Below are positions 1 to 10,595 of a DNA stretch of 28,802 nt, piece by piece. The notes beneath the pieces are model-generated. The model did no database searches. It was not told the DNA's origin and saw nothing but the letters and a program-made list of their open reading frames with translations. The stretch spans positions 143,695 through 172,496 of the forward strand of contig NW_003546327.1 of the NCBI RefSeq assembly GCF_000090795.2. Reading direction: 5' to 3'. The position numbers were made by a program, and so were the translations under genes. Numbering within the stretch: the first letter of the stretch is position 1; each line of letters opens with the position of its first letter. The stretch comes from Amphimedon queenslandica (lineage: Eukaryota; Porifera; Demospongiae; Haplosclerida; Niphatidae).

Positions 1-241
1 AACTATGCCTTTTACTGGCCTTGAAGGCCAGAAATGAGCATAAATTGACCAATTTTTATGTCTGCTTGCAATTAACACTTATTCTTGCTTAAACATTACC
101 TGTTAGCTATACAGAGTGGATCATGACAAAATTGGTGAGTTTTGATGCAGAAACTCTGAGTTCTAGTCTAGAGGTACTCAGCCACGCCCCCGCAAGTGGG
201 TGTTAAATCTTTCTTTTTTGGCTCTTTATCTCCATAATTCT

Positions 242-540
242 TCATAATGCCGATGATGTACCACTAAACCACCACACAATGATTATGTACCACCACATGA
301 ATGAACCACCACACAATGAGGTTACTGAACCTGTGAACCACCCTGCAGGCCTGGTCCACACAATGATGTACCATGCACCACACAATGATGATGTACTACC
401 ACACAATAATGATGTACCACCACACAATGATGCATACCACCACACAATAATGATGCACCACCACACAATAATGATGCACCACCACACAATAATGATGCAC
501 CACCACACAATGATGATGCACCACCACACAATGATGATAC
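242..540. repeat. 21-bp minisatellite
   Basis: Degenerate tandem repeat of CACCACACAATGATGATG-like units. From about 420 to 540 it settles into a regular 21-bp period (ACCACCACACAATAATGATGC type). Because 21 is a multiple of three, the repeat stays open in several frames on both strands and gives heptapeptide repeats there. I see no independent evidence of coding. It lies about 160 bp upstream of the RING-finger start codon. Confidence 0.9.
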
Positions 541-580
541 AGCCCACTCTATTTTTGACACAAATCCCCTGCCATACGTA

Positions 581-592
581 TGCGCATGCGCA
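581..592. promoter_or_regulatory. NRF-1-like palindrome upstream of RING gene
   Basis: TGCGCATGCGCA, a perfect match to the NRF-1 consensus YGCGCAYGCGCR, lies 111 bp before the ATG at 703. It stands out in otherwise AT-rich sequence. A second such site lies upstream of the integrase-like gene. Binding is inferred only from the motif. Confidence 0.55.
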
Positions 593-702
593 GAAGAGGT
601 TAGAGACCACCAGACCACGACTGTCCACGCCGGCTGGAGTGCAGTGACAGAGAAGTGAAGTATCATTAGAGTGGTAACAGTTATAACAAGTGATAACAAG
701 CA

Positions 703-2677
703 ATGGATGACCAAGAGTATGAGTCTCTTTCCCCCATCCCTCCTCTTCCTCCTCCTCTCTTTCCTAGTCCTGTACCCGGTCCCGCGGCTCCATTCACCGC
801 TTTCCCTGCCGGCGGAGGAAACTCATCAAGTTCTGTTAAATCTGTTTACATATGTAATAGCCATAGTGACCAACGAGTGAAAATTAAAACAAGCCAAATC
901 AATATCACTCTTTTGGGAAAAGTTTTTGATATGTTCCCTGACAGTATTTTCTTACTCTCATGCAACTCTGGACACGTTCTGACTGCTGACGCTAATGGAG
1001 AGTTCAATAAGAATACTCTGGAGAGTGAAGATGAGTGGTATTGTCACGGCAATGCCATCATTAAAGCTACGACAGATGACAAATTTAAATATCTATACCA
1101 TCAAAACCCAAATTTTCATCGGGGAAAGCAAACACCAAAAGGAAGATATGCTCCATTTTCGAGGAGTGGAGCTGGAGCTCATCGAAATAAGCCTCCTGGT
1201 GTCATAGCTGCGGAACTTGAATGGACAAAAACTATTGAAATATTTCATTATAATGATAAATGGGAGAAGACTGGCAACTTGCCTTTGAGGCTAAATGAAG
1301 CAAAGGCTACTGTACCTTCAGTTTGTGGGATAGCTAGTAATGAAGCTTTTGGTGGCAAGGACTGTGTTATTTTGGATTTGGATTTTTTGAAGATACCTGA
1401 CACTCAGTCAACTAGAGGTATACATGGGCATGCATGCATATAGAATGTATGGGGTTTATGTAGTAGGTGTCCTGGCGTACCTTTTTGACCTTTATAATTA
1501 TAATATTAATTTTTGTATTTTTAATCGTGGAGCATGTTTAATTGATTTAATATGTAGATTTTTCAAAACTCCTTGAGATATACCCCTAGCCAGCATTCTG
1601 CAGCCTGTAGGCTGGAGAATGCTGGCTAGCAAGACTACTTGAACTTACTCCCTCCCCTTAGCCAAAATTGTGTAGCAATAACGTAGAGAGAAGCATTTTT
1701 TGGCGGTTAAGTATATGTTAAATTTAGTCTTTATGGTGTTTTTAAATTGATATGAGAGTAAGATCTTGTAGTATCCCAGAAATCATGTGACTATAGAACC
1801 CTGAATTTTAATTAAATGTAGTGTGTTATAATGTATGCCTAGACTTAATCATTGGTTGTATGTCTTGTCTGTAGTAGTTTGTTTCTTAATATTTTGTGTT
1901 GATGTGAAACTATTTCCTAATTTGTGTCTTGATTAGTATATGAATGTTTGATTCTTTTGTTGTTGGTTGATCTTTTGATTGTTAATAATCGTACCTACAA
2001 GCGTAATATACTACAAATCTTGTTTAATATAAATGGTAATAAAACAGTAATATTTGTCAGTTATAACTACCATAAACGCCTCCCTTTGCTACACAACAGA
2101 TGGAGTGGCTCTTTTCCCCAATGCATGACATCAGACATGTCAGTCACATAGTTGTGTGGATATATTTAATGTGATATTTGTTTACATAGGATCATTATTT
2201 TGGAGGACAGCTAAAAAAGTACGAGCTGTTCTACAAGAAGACTACCACAAAGGTTATAAAAGTTCAGGGGCATCTAAAGAACCTAGAGCCAAAGCAACTG
2301 TAGAATCTCTTGAAGAGAGATTAAGGAAATTAGAAGAATCCACAGCTCATTCTGGTAAGGCTGCAGCTGATCAATCCGTATTACTGCAAGCTGAAGTTGC
2401 TTCATTGAAAATAAAGTTAAGCATGTTAAACGATATTGTAGACGAAGTAGCTTCATCCTATAAATGTACCATTTGCATGAAGTATCCAGTACAGCCACTT
2501 TACAAAGCACCCTGCTGTCAAGAAGTCCTTGGCTGTCATTTATGTGTAGAAGAGTGGTTGGTTAATAACCCAACATGTCCCCTCTGCCGTGCTACTCTCT
2601 CTCTTGAAAATGTGATTAATATTCCAATAATAAAGCCACTGGCTGATGTACTATCTAGGATAAAGGGAAATCATTAA
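703..2677 (+). CDS. RING-finger protein, likely E3 ubiquitin ligase, with unknown N-terminal domain
   Basis: Two exons, 703-1417 and 2190-2677, join in frame (phase 1; donor GAG|GTATAC, acceptor TTTACATAG|G) to give 400 residues. A second acceptor after 2210 would also keep frame. Residues 1-40 are rich in Pro, Ser and Gly. Residues ~45-238 form a compact domain I do not recognise (includes FDMFPDSIFLLS and GNLPLRL). Residues ~270-325 are heptad-like coiled coil (VESLEERLRKLEES). Residues 331-371 form a C-terminal RING: CTIC, a CC pair followed by GCHLC, then CPLC. RING domains recruit E2 enzymes for ubiquitin transfer; the coiled coil would allow dimerisation. No signal peptide or membrane segment is visible, so it is probably cytosolic. 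The start at 703 is the first ATG of the long frame. Its 3' end faces the integrase-like gene, with only 139 bp between the stops. Confidence 0.85.
1418..2189 (+). other. intron of RING gene
   Basis: The 772-bp intron joins the N-terminal domain exon to the coiled-coil/RING exon. It holds a 44-bp hairpin (1586-1629). The short open frame at 1948-2151 shows no domain and runs through AT-rich intron sequence, so I do not call it a gene. Confidence 0.75.
1586..1629. repeat. 20-bp-stem hairpin in intron
   Basis: Left arm 1586-1605 (CTAGCCAGCATTCTGCAGCC) and right arm 1610-1629 are reverse complements with one mismatch, separated by the 4-base loop TGTA. It could be a foldback element remnant or a structured intron RNA. 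Confidence 0.85.
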
Positions 2678-2816
2678 TGATACCTACATAGTACCTATGG
2701 ACTGCCTGGACTTGACTAATTTTTTTTGCACAGTAACCTGCATTTTGTTTATCTTAATGTTGATTTTGTTCACACAATTTTTCTCAATTCATTCCTTCAA
2801 ATAAGGAATTTTAATG

Positions 2817-4548
2817 TCAAATAAGTAAAGTAAAACGATTAGTCACTTCTATACACTCTAAAATTGCTGTTTGTAACAAATAGCCATTTCCAGAGACGAC
2901 ATCACTAAACATATCAGCATTACTTGGTAATCTATTAAACAACAATTGATCCCGTAGCAAAATAAGGTCAAGCCTTGCTGCTAATGGATCTACTCCAAAG
3001 TTACTCTGAATACGTAAATGGCCTCCTTGAGACTCGTAGTATTCAGTTGCATCTTCTACACTTGGGATTTGATCTTGAGGTAGAACAGTAATATAATCAT
3101 CATATTCAGCTATTTCATTTGGAACTCCTAATCCTATTAAAAAGTAAAAGTTATTAGGACAAGTCTATTGCTAATGCTCATAGCAAAACTTTAGATCTGC
3201 TTACTGGGAATAGAGTGTTCGTTCCATGCATCCACAAATCTTTCAATGCCAGCATGAACCACTCTGCATGTAATAAACGATACACAAAACTTGGTGGTTT
3301 CATCTCCCATATCTAGATACCCATCATCTACTAAGGAAATTAATTTCCTTTTCACCGGATAATTTACTCTTAGGTTTACTTCAGACCAAATCCGTTCAAT
3401 GGGCATGTTCTGTATAATAAAGATGAATTGTAGTAAAAATAAGCTTTTTGTTTCAATGATAAAAATAATAGCATTTATTCATTCATACACAAAACAGATC
3501 ATTTTATGTGCAGAAACTTTACTTCTGTAGATGTTGATTGTACATAAGGGCATACATCAGAAGAACCATAGTATTGACGTAAAATTTCTTGTATAAACAA
3601 CATGAGGTAAAACTCTCTTCCACAGTCTACCCTAATTTGGTCCCATAGGCCATAGTCTTGCAATGCTTTCCTGTAAAGGAAGGAATAGGAATTAATTAGT
3701 ATTCTAAATTAATGCATAAACACAATTAACCACAAAGCAATTATTTTTTATTCACTATAACAAAAAAAGCATTGCATTTCAAAAACCAAACAAGGAGTAT
3801 ACATGCAGTGTAAAAATCTTAGGATAATTATTCATAGATACATGTATATTCATGCCTGGTTGTTGTATCACTCATGCATCACCCACACATAATAGAATTT
3901 GATAATGCTAAAATGACGTAAAATTTTAAGCTAGGCAATAAGGTACATGCCAACTTCAACTTACCTGTAAATAAGATCATATATAGCAATATTATTCTTA
4001 ATAGGCATGACACCGTAAGAGATTATTTTCCCCGAAAAGCCGTCTCTTGCCATGACTAATGTAACCCCGAATAGAATCAGTTTCTCGTTTTGATCTACGT
4101 GAAGCTTGTGCCCGTAATACCTTGGCCGATAAGGAATTGGGTTTGTGCGATCCAGTGAATTATTACGACGTTCTTCATATGAAATGGGATCCACTACTTT
4201 CAATGCAGAAGATATGTTTCTTTCAGAAATCCTAAATCCTTTAGACAATAGATATCCTCTCATGAGTCTTCTGCCATAGGATGCCCCCACCTATAGAAAA
4301 ATATTACTGAAATTATAATGAATTCTGTTGATTCCAAATGATACCTCCATTATTGCTTCTGTAGCTAAAGATTCGATTTCCCTTTCATTCAAATGAGAGA
4401 TACCATTAACCTTACAATATCTTCTCACGCTACGAGGAGACAATCCACTAACTCCAGGGTAAACTCTCTCCAACTCCTTGCTAACTTCATCATATGTCAA
4501 CCCTGTCTTAACGAGATATTCCACATGTAAGAATGGAACAGAATCCAT
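2817..4548 (-). CDS. Integrase core-domain protein, multi-exon, intact DDE
   Basis: Five exons on the minus strand: 4548-4345, 4290-3965, 3670-3523, 3409-3205, 3133-2817. Every junction is GT-AG and phases match; introns are 54, 294, 113 and 71 bp. The total is 1200 bp, 399 residues plus TGA. The N-terminus looks helix-turn-helix-like (LTYDEVSKELERVYPGVS, then SPRSVRRY). The motif EVGASYGRRLMRGYL and the core that follows match the integrase core-domain family known from fish, corals and sponges, which is related to rve integrases. Candidate catalytic residues are D134 (LHVDQNE), D192 (IRVDCGRE) and E231 (NMPIERIW); the 38-residue second gap is near the classic D35E. I see no terminal repeats. 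The intact frame across four introns suggests a host gene or recently active copy, but this is inference. The ATG at 4548 opens the first exon; a GTG lies just upstream. Confidence 0.82.
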
Positions 4549-5228
4549 CACAACTCCTTGATATGATGACGTGAGATCAAACTTACTAAGAGACTGAGCG
4601 CGAAGGCAGATGAAGGAGGGAGAGGAATGAGGATCTTCTTAATTGACTCTTGTTGTCACTTGATAAAGTGACAAGCGTTAGGTTAGTGCTATTCTTCTGC
4701 GCATGCGCGCACACACACGTGCACATGCATGTCAGTCCCGCCTACACAAGTACAGACCAATTTTTGCCAATTTTACTCTGGAGCAGAAATTGGCAATTTG
4801 GTTGTTCAGTATCGGCGATAGACTACTGTCTAACTATATGTACTTTATAAATTCTAGATTCTAGTTTGGCCACTTTTGTACACTTATTGTGGTACATTCT
4901 TAGCATTTAGCTAGAGAAATAATGACAAGTGCCAAATTGTAATCACTCCTCTTATTTTAGTCTCTTTGTAACCTATTACTTGTATACATGTAAATGAAAG
5001 ACAGACACTCAGGCAGCAGTTATGCAAAGAGTGGGTGAGGCCAATGAAGTCTTACTATAGTAGTAGTAGACTACAGTCTCTATTTTTAGAAAGTTATTAT
5101 TAGAACCATATACATGTATGTACATGTATGTGCATATAACAGCTCTGTTAGACTTTTATTATAGCACTTTAAGCCTGAAATTACATTATTACTCTTGTTG
5201 GTGCTGCAGTATAGCCCTTTAATCAACA
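4549..5228. other. intergenic region between divergent integrase-like and VioB-like genes
   Basis: It contains an NRF-1-like site, a CA/TG alternating tract around 4707-4730 with an E-box CACGTG at 4716-4721, and TAG triplet repeats near 5057-5070. From about 4870 it is similar to sequence upstream of copy B (from about 10415), so the promoter region was duplicated with the gene. No gene is seen. Confidence 0.7.
4698..4709. promoter_or_regulatory. NRF-1-like palindrome upstream of integrase-like gene
   Basis: TGCGCATGCGCG matches the consensus YGCGCAYGCGCR on either strand and lies 150 bp before the minus-strand ATG at 4548. The spacing resembles that of the site at 581-592 before the RING gene. 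Confidence 0.5.
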
Positions 5229-8200
5229 ATGAACTTGCTATCATGGAATCCTCCTAAATCAATATTTCTTCTCCTTACTTTTATATGGTGAGTTTGATGG
5301 CCATGACATGCCCTTTTCTATGTTAATGCTGTTGGAAGAAACAGTTGCTAATGTTACTCATTATTATATTTTTCAGGATTTTTTCATTTTCACAAGCATC
5401 ATACTTAGATTTTCCAAGGGTTCATTTCTATGGAAAATTTCGTGCAGATCCTTCTACACCTAATAATGATCGCTGCAACTTTGATCCCAATATTGATGAT
5501 CCATTTGAAGATGATCCTGATCGTAATTGGAACTATATTGGTACAAATGAGTTCTCAATTCAAGACACCTTTGTTACTGGAGTCACAACTGATAGTGGAG
5601 TGACTGATGATGAAGTAATTGGAGCTGCAGTTTTAGACAGTGGTAATCATCCTTTTGCAAAAATAGTAGACATAGATACTGAATGGCAAGGGGCTGCTGC
5701 TACTGTATATGGAATGGTGTTTAGGATAGTATGGAGTGATGGTACAGAAGCCCTGAGTGGAAAGTGGACTCCAAATTCAATAACACAGAGCATGTGGCCT
5801 AGAAGGAAGTGTTATAAAAGACTTCATATGGAAGATTTCATTTCTGCAACATTGTCAACTACAACTATATATGACATTGAATGGGGAGATTTAAGGAGAT
5901 CAGCTGTACTTGAGAAGTTAAAGGAATTGAGCACAAAAGGGAACAAAAAATTACAGTTGTCTATCTCATTGAGTATATATACTAGAAACCATGAAGATTT
6001 TGCTAAAACTGCCTTCACACTTGGTTTAATCAGTGGGACAATTGGAGTCAGCAGTGACACAGAACCTTTAAATTATGGAGGAGAGAGGCTTTTAAGTCAC
6101 ACTGAAATAAAGTACCCACCTGATATAAGCAATATACCATCTAATGATCCATGCTATAATTCTGATGAAAGCCAATGGATGTATGATGCTCCATTTAAAG
6201 TGAATGGAGATTTGCTTTCAATAGACTTAAGTAATTCACTGCCAATTGACCTGAATGGAAATCTACGATATTTAAATCCTCTTTATGCTGGTATATTGCA
6301 TAACCAGGAGCAGAAATGTATAGATCTATTAGGGGATGAAATACATTACTGTAGTAATGACCATAGTGGTCCTTATTGCAATAATGACTGGTTGAAATCA
6401 ACTGGTGGCATAGTGGACATTGAACTAAATTATTATCAAAAGGAAAAGCTACTCTCCTCTTCTTCACTGGTTGTGGTTTTAATGCAAGACAAGAGCTCAG
6501 AAACTAATGAAGTCTATCCTAACTGTTATGCATTGCCTTCTTCTAAGCATAACCTAAAGTTGATGCTGAAAGAGACTGACTACTACATGCGACCAAAAGA
6601 AGAATATTCATTCTTTGTTCATCCATCTGTTTCTACGTCTGTGAATGTTCCCTTTCTTGTTTCACAATTTGGAAAACCAGTAGCTAACTTAGATGTTAAA
6701 GTTGTGAGATGTAAAGAGGCAGCCTATAAGCCGTGTACATCAGCTCTCCCTACTGATGGTGTAATTCCTTCTGAGTGGAAATGGAATGCCAAAACAGATG
6801 AAAATGGAATTGCAGTGTTTAAGTTCACTGCAGTAAAGGAAATGAGTGCAATTCGAAAGTATAGTAGATCTAAGTCTCCTTGTGATGATAGTTCTGTATT
6901 GAAACTTCCCATTGATGGTCAAGTATATGGCTTTGATTTCTGTCCCAGTGAAGGAGAAGAGGACCAACAATGTGCAAGTTTTTCACTTAATTCATTAGTA
7001 ATTAGAGCCTTTTCTAATCCAGAATATGATCCGGACAAGAAGTACACTTGGGTAGATCACATCCAACCAATATTTTCCCAATACCATCACCTATATCCTG
7101 TCATGCACAATATACTCGACATGAGCAATTATGACTCTGTCACTTCACCCCAAAATATTGCAATGTCTATTAAAGCTATCCTTGAGCCTTGATATAAATG
7201 ATGCTGGTTATATGCCTGTTACTAGGGATCTACCAGAACCTCAGCGAAAAATGATACTAAAATGGTTAAAGAATCCAGTAAAAAAATTGGAGGACATAGA
7301 TGTTCGTAGTATAGATGATTCTAGTGAAGTTTTACCTGAGTTGAAATGTGATGAACCAAACCACATAGCAGCTGTAAGTATGTTTGAGAATTTTGCTAAA
7401 CCACCTGTGTGCCAGGCTAAAGCAATTCCTTTCAATATTCAGGATTATTGCAAAAACTTTGTTGACAAGTATTATTTTAAAACGCTAAAAATTCCAAAAA
7501 GTTACTATGAGTTGAAAAATAAAAATTGCCCAGAAGATAAGCGCCCTCTGTATAATTACAAAAAAAATTCAAAAGATCCCAAAATACAGGGAAAGTGTAG
7601 CGAGGAAAATCTAAGGGAGCAGTTACAAATTGGCCTCAAATTGGAACTGGCAACTATACCAATCTATATTACTTCTCTATACTCTATTGGTGATGGATGC
7701 AATACTCAAGTATATAAAACCATTCGTGGGATCCTCATGCAAGAGATGCTGCACTTGGCTCTTGTGGGCAACATTATAAATGCAATGAATGGAGGCCATC
7801 CTATTATTGATAGTCCTGATGTTGCACCTAAATATCCAAGTGTAGGACTTCCTGGCTGTGTACATCCCTCTCTTAATGTTCATTTAAAGAAAATTTCAAT
7901 AAAACACATATACGATGTACCATTGGTGCTTGAGAAGCCAAAATTATCTTGTGTCACTGAGGATGTGTATGCAGAACTAGAAGATCGACACAATACAATA
8001 GGAGAATTTTATACTGAAATAGAGGAGTGCATAGAAAAACTTGGACAGTTAAAAAAAGAAGTTTTTAGACCCAACAAATTTCAAGTCTCATGGCCTTGGA
8101 AACCTTCTGAAGAACTAGGTACTCTCATTGAAGTTAAAAATACTCAAACTGCATTAGAAGCAATTAGAGAGATAAAAGAGCAAGGAGAAGGTGCTAGTCC

Positions 8201-8615
8201 AATAGATCCCACAGTAGGTCATGGGGCTCAGTTAGGACACTATTATCAATTGATGGAAATTGTCTGCCAAAAGAAACTAGTGAAGAATGAGGATGACAAG
8301 CATTATTCATACAGTGGAGCTGACATTCCTTTTGACTCTGAAGGTGTGTGGCCAATGAGAGACAATCCAAGCAAAAATTGTTTGACTGGGAACTGCTACA
8401 CAGAAGCAAGAGCATTCCACACAACTTATCGCAAGCTATTACGTGAGCTAGATGCAACTTTTGGTGGTGAGCCTGAAAGGATAAAATCTGCAGTAACAGT
8501 TATGGAGTCTCTTCTTGTTCATGGCAAGCGTGTCATGAGGGTTCCGTTGACTCCAGAGAGTGAGGAAACGTGTGGACCAGTCTGGGATTATGAATGGGAA
8601 GAAAGACAAAATTAA
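5229..8615 (+). CDS. VioB/RebD-like iminophenyl-pyruvate dimer synthase family protein, secreted (copy A, one frameshift)
   Basis: Exon 1 is 5229-5287 and exon 2 starts at 5377 (donor ATATG|GTGAGT, acceptor TATTTTTCAG, phase 2). Spliced, the N-terminus begins MNLLSWNPPKS, has a Leu/Phe/Ile-rich core and ends FSFSQA, a convincing secretion signal, before SYLDFPRVHFYGKFRA. The LDFPRxHFxG opening is the start of bacterial VioB, RebD and StaD. The C-terminal half has the ferritin-like domain of that family: LELATIP, an ExxH helix (QEMLHLALVGN), GHYYQLMEI and a final helix ending RVMRVPLTPES. Expected length is about 1097 residues, near the ~1000 of VioB/RebD. In bacteria these enzymes dimerise the imine made from tryptophan on the way to violacein or bisindoles; the substrate here is unknown. 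Relative to copy B, 4 extra bases at about 7161-7166 shift the frame: the first part stops at 7192 and the second continues from there to 8615. This is either a real lesion or an assembly error. Confidence 0.8.
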
Positions 8616-8817
8616 ATGGAGCGAGTACAAACTCCTGCTGAATGCTAGATCTACTTTGACATTTTTAGGCCTTTTAGTAGTTAATGATGTTAGGTTTTAT
8701 GCTTTGTTATTACTATAGACTCATTAGTTTTTTTTGGTCAAATTTTGAATGTTCAAATGCTCATAAATTGACTCAAACTTTCAGCACAGTATAAGGGCAA
8801 CATTGTACATCAAAATT

Positions 8818-8823
8818 AATAAA
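8818..8823 (+). other. candidate polyadenylation signal, copy A
   Basis: AATAAA lies about 200 bp after the copy A stop codon. No transcript evidence is available. Confidence 0.4.
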
Positions 8824-9009
8824 ATTTTGGTGGTCAAAATCTAACATAAATGGCCATTTATGCATAATGAAAGATATAAGGTCCTCTAAGAAGTCTGGTA
8901 AGCATAGGAGCTCATTTTCCCGGTATAGCAAGGCTGCAAAAGTCGTGGCAGCTATATTGTTTTGGGATGAATCCTACTTAGTAACGCTACCGTGTTACTA
9001 ATAGCCTAT

Positions 9010-9140
9010 ATTTTTTTCCAAAAATTGGCTCCAAAATCACCCAAATTTTTATTATATATTCTGATACATATTGATGTCCTTATGCTATGTAGAAAGTTTG
9101 AGCTAATTCTGACTTCAAATTTTTTAGTTATGACCACTGT
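9010..9140 (+). repeat. dispersed copy of the ~177-bp repeat unit
   Basis: It shares the core TATTGATGTCCTTATGCTAT and flanking GGCTCCAAAATCACC, AGAAAGTTTGAGC and GTTATGACCA blocks with the tandem array at 19556-20250. As in that array, a dynein-tail-like fragment follows directly. Confidence 0.85.
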
Positions 9141-9251
9141 TTTAAATTTTAGAGGCACCTTTCAAGTGCTTCATTCCACTATCACTACTGCAGCTACTTG
9201 CATTGAAGCATCACAATAGACTCTCATCATATCATGTAATAGCTCTAACAG

Positions 9252-9670
9252 GAAATGACTTATCATCTTCCTTTACCACATCATTAAGGGAAAGACTACT
9301 TGATTACCATAATGTATTCAGTGATACTAAGAGGGAACCACAGTCACTCTCAATTGATGAGCTAAAACCAATACTAAACAAGATTCATAGCTTACTGCCA
9401 CCCATTAAGTCAAATCTTATCTACGACAGTCAGGAAGATGACACAAATACAATATTAGAGACAATTCTTAATAAAGCTCATTCATCTTTACAATCACTGC
9501 AGAGCTATGTTGAAGGACATCGGTTATATACTGCACAAATTGGATTCACCTTGAGTGTATTAATGGATAATAATGTTCCTACTGACTGGTACTATCCACA
9601 TCATGACATCAACAAAGGAAAGACTTTAGTGGAATTTATACAATTAGTGAGACACCTTTACTATTATTAG
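9252..9670 (+). pseudogene. dynein heavy chain C-terminal-like exon fragment
   Basis: An open frame with no usable ATG before the last third; it reads best as an internal exon opening after the acceptor CTAACAG at 9251. The stretch HSSLQSLQSYVEG...LYTAQIGFTLSVLMDNNVPTDW matches the spacing of the dynein heavy chain tail (H-x-SL-x2-L...G...L-x-x2-V-P-x2-W), closest in my recollection to the cytoplasmic dynein 2 type. The TAG after RHLYYY may be intron read-through, since TTA|GTGAGA is a possible donor. Upstream dynein exons are absent: the VioB-like gene and a repeat occupy that space. The sequence after the stop (9668-9725) is similar to 20268-20335, which precedes a second dynein-like fragment. 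It is probably a displaced gene fragment. Family assignment is moderate. Confidence 0.4.
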
Positions 9671-10074
9671 TGTATAGAGCTGGACTAATTTTTGCAAATC
9701 TATTTATTATCATCATTTTAACTTAATTGTCCTTATAAATACTTGCACAATGTGCACACATACACACACTTTCTTTCTCTCTCACCTCTTATATTGAGCA
9801 AAGCCCTTAGTGATGAAGTGCATCTGTACGGACCAACCGTAGGGTTGTCGTCTAACTATTATTAAAGTTACATGTAAATATCTTGATCTTTATGATGATT
9901 ATGTGGCTAAAGGATGGAACCCCTCAATGTGTTACATTCTTTTAGTTTCATGTATCTCTTTCTCATATAATGCACACCAGACCAGACTAAATACACATAT
10001 ATAACATATTGCAACTGATAATGCTGACAAAGTTAGTAGATCTAATGGCATCTATGCTACATGTACATACAATA

Positions 10075-10185
10075 CTAATGGTGTGGTTTACTATGAATGG
10101 TGTGATTTTACTGCTAATGGCATACTAATGGTGTGGTTTTACTGGTAATGGTATGGTTTACTACTAATGGTACTTTTTACTACTT
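10075..10185 (+). repeat. degenerate short repeat cluster (CTAATGGTGTGGT)
   Basis: CTAATGGTGTGGTTT occurs at 10075 and 10125, with variants such as GAATGGTGTGATTTTAC and GTAATGGTATGGTTTAC between and after. The same 13-mer occurs (reverse complemented) in the hairpin at 18873-18924. Confidence 0.7.
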
Positions 10186-10595
10186 TAATGGTGTACATAT
10201 AATTGTAGGATCTAGCTGTTATGGAAAGCTATATTGTACTATTGCTACATTTGAACTTTCCATTTTTTATAACACATAAAGCAGGACTTTAATTTTTACA
10301 AAAAATAACAGTTTAGCAAAATTAATCTATGGGTTTGGTCGTTTGGTTTTTAACCAACTGCATGGATGGCTTGTCGATTCTCTAGTATTAAACCTTTATT
10401 TGAATTTTGATCTGGTGGTGTCACATTCTTAACATGCAGCCAGTGCAATAATGACAGCTGTCAAATTATAAGCACTTCTATTATGGTCTCTTTGCAACCA
10501 GACACTCAGGCAGACAGTTATGTAAAGTGTGGTGAAGTTTTATAGTATCTAGTAGTAGACCACAGTCTCTGTTTTAGAAAGTTATTAATATCCTA

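Larger units (their letters stand above)
8616..9251. other. 3' flank of copy A with repeat unit
   Basis: It holds the copy A 3' UTR (AATAAA at 8818-8823). Sequence at 8740-8880 is similar to the flank of copy B at 14630-14760. One dispersed repeat unit lies at 9010-9140. No gene is seen; short open frames here follow AT-rich repeat sequence. Confidence 0.7.

Noticed and set aside
242..714. Open frames on both strands over 242-714 (repeats of WWCIIIV or HHHTIMM)
   Set aside because: They are translations of a 21-bp minisatellite, open on both strands because the unit is a multiple of three.
1948..2151. Open frame inside the RING intron
   Set aside because: No domain or codon signal; it lies between a good donor and acceptor that join the two RING gene exons in frame.
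5824..8630. Several minus-strand open frames of 60-90 codons inside copy A
   Set aside because: Shadows of the conserved + strand coding sequence; no domains, and similar shadows appear in copy B.
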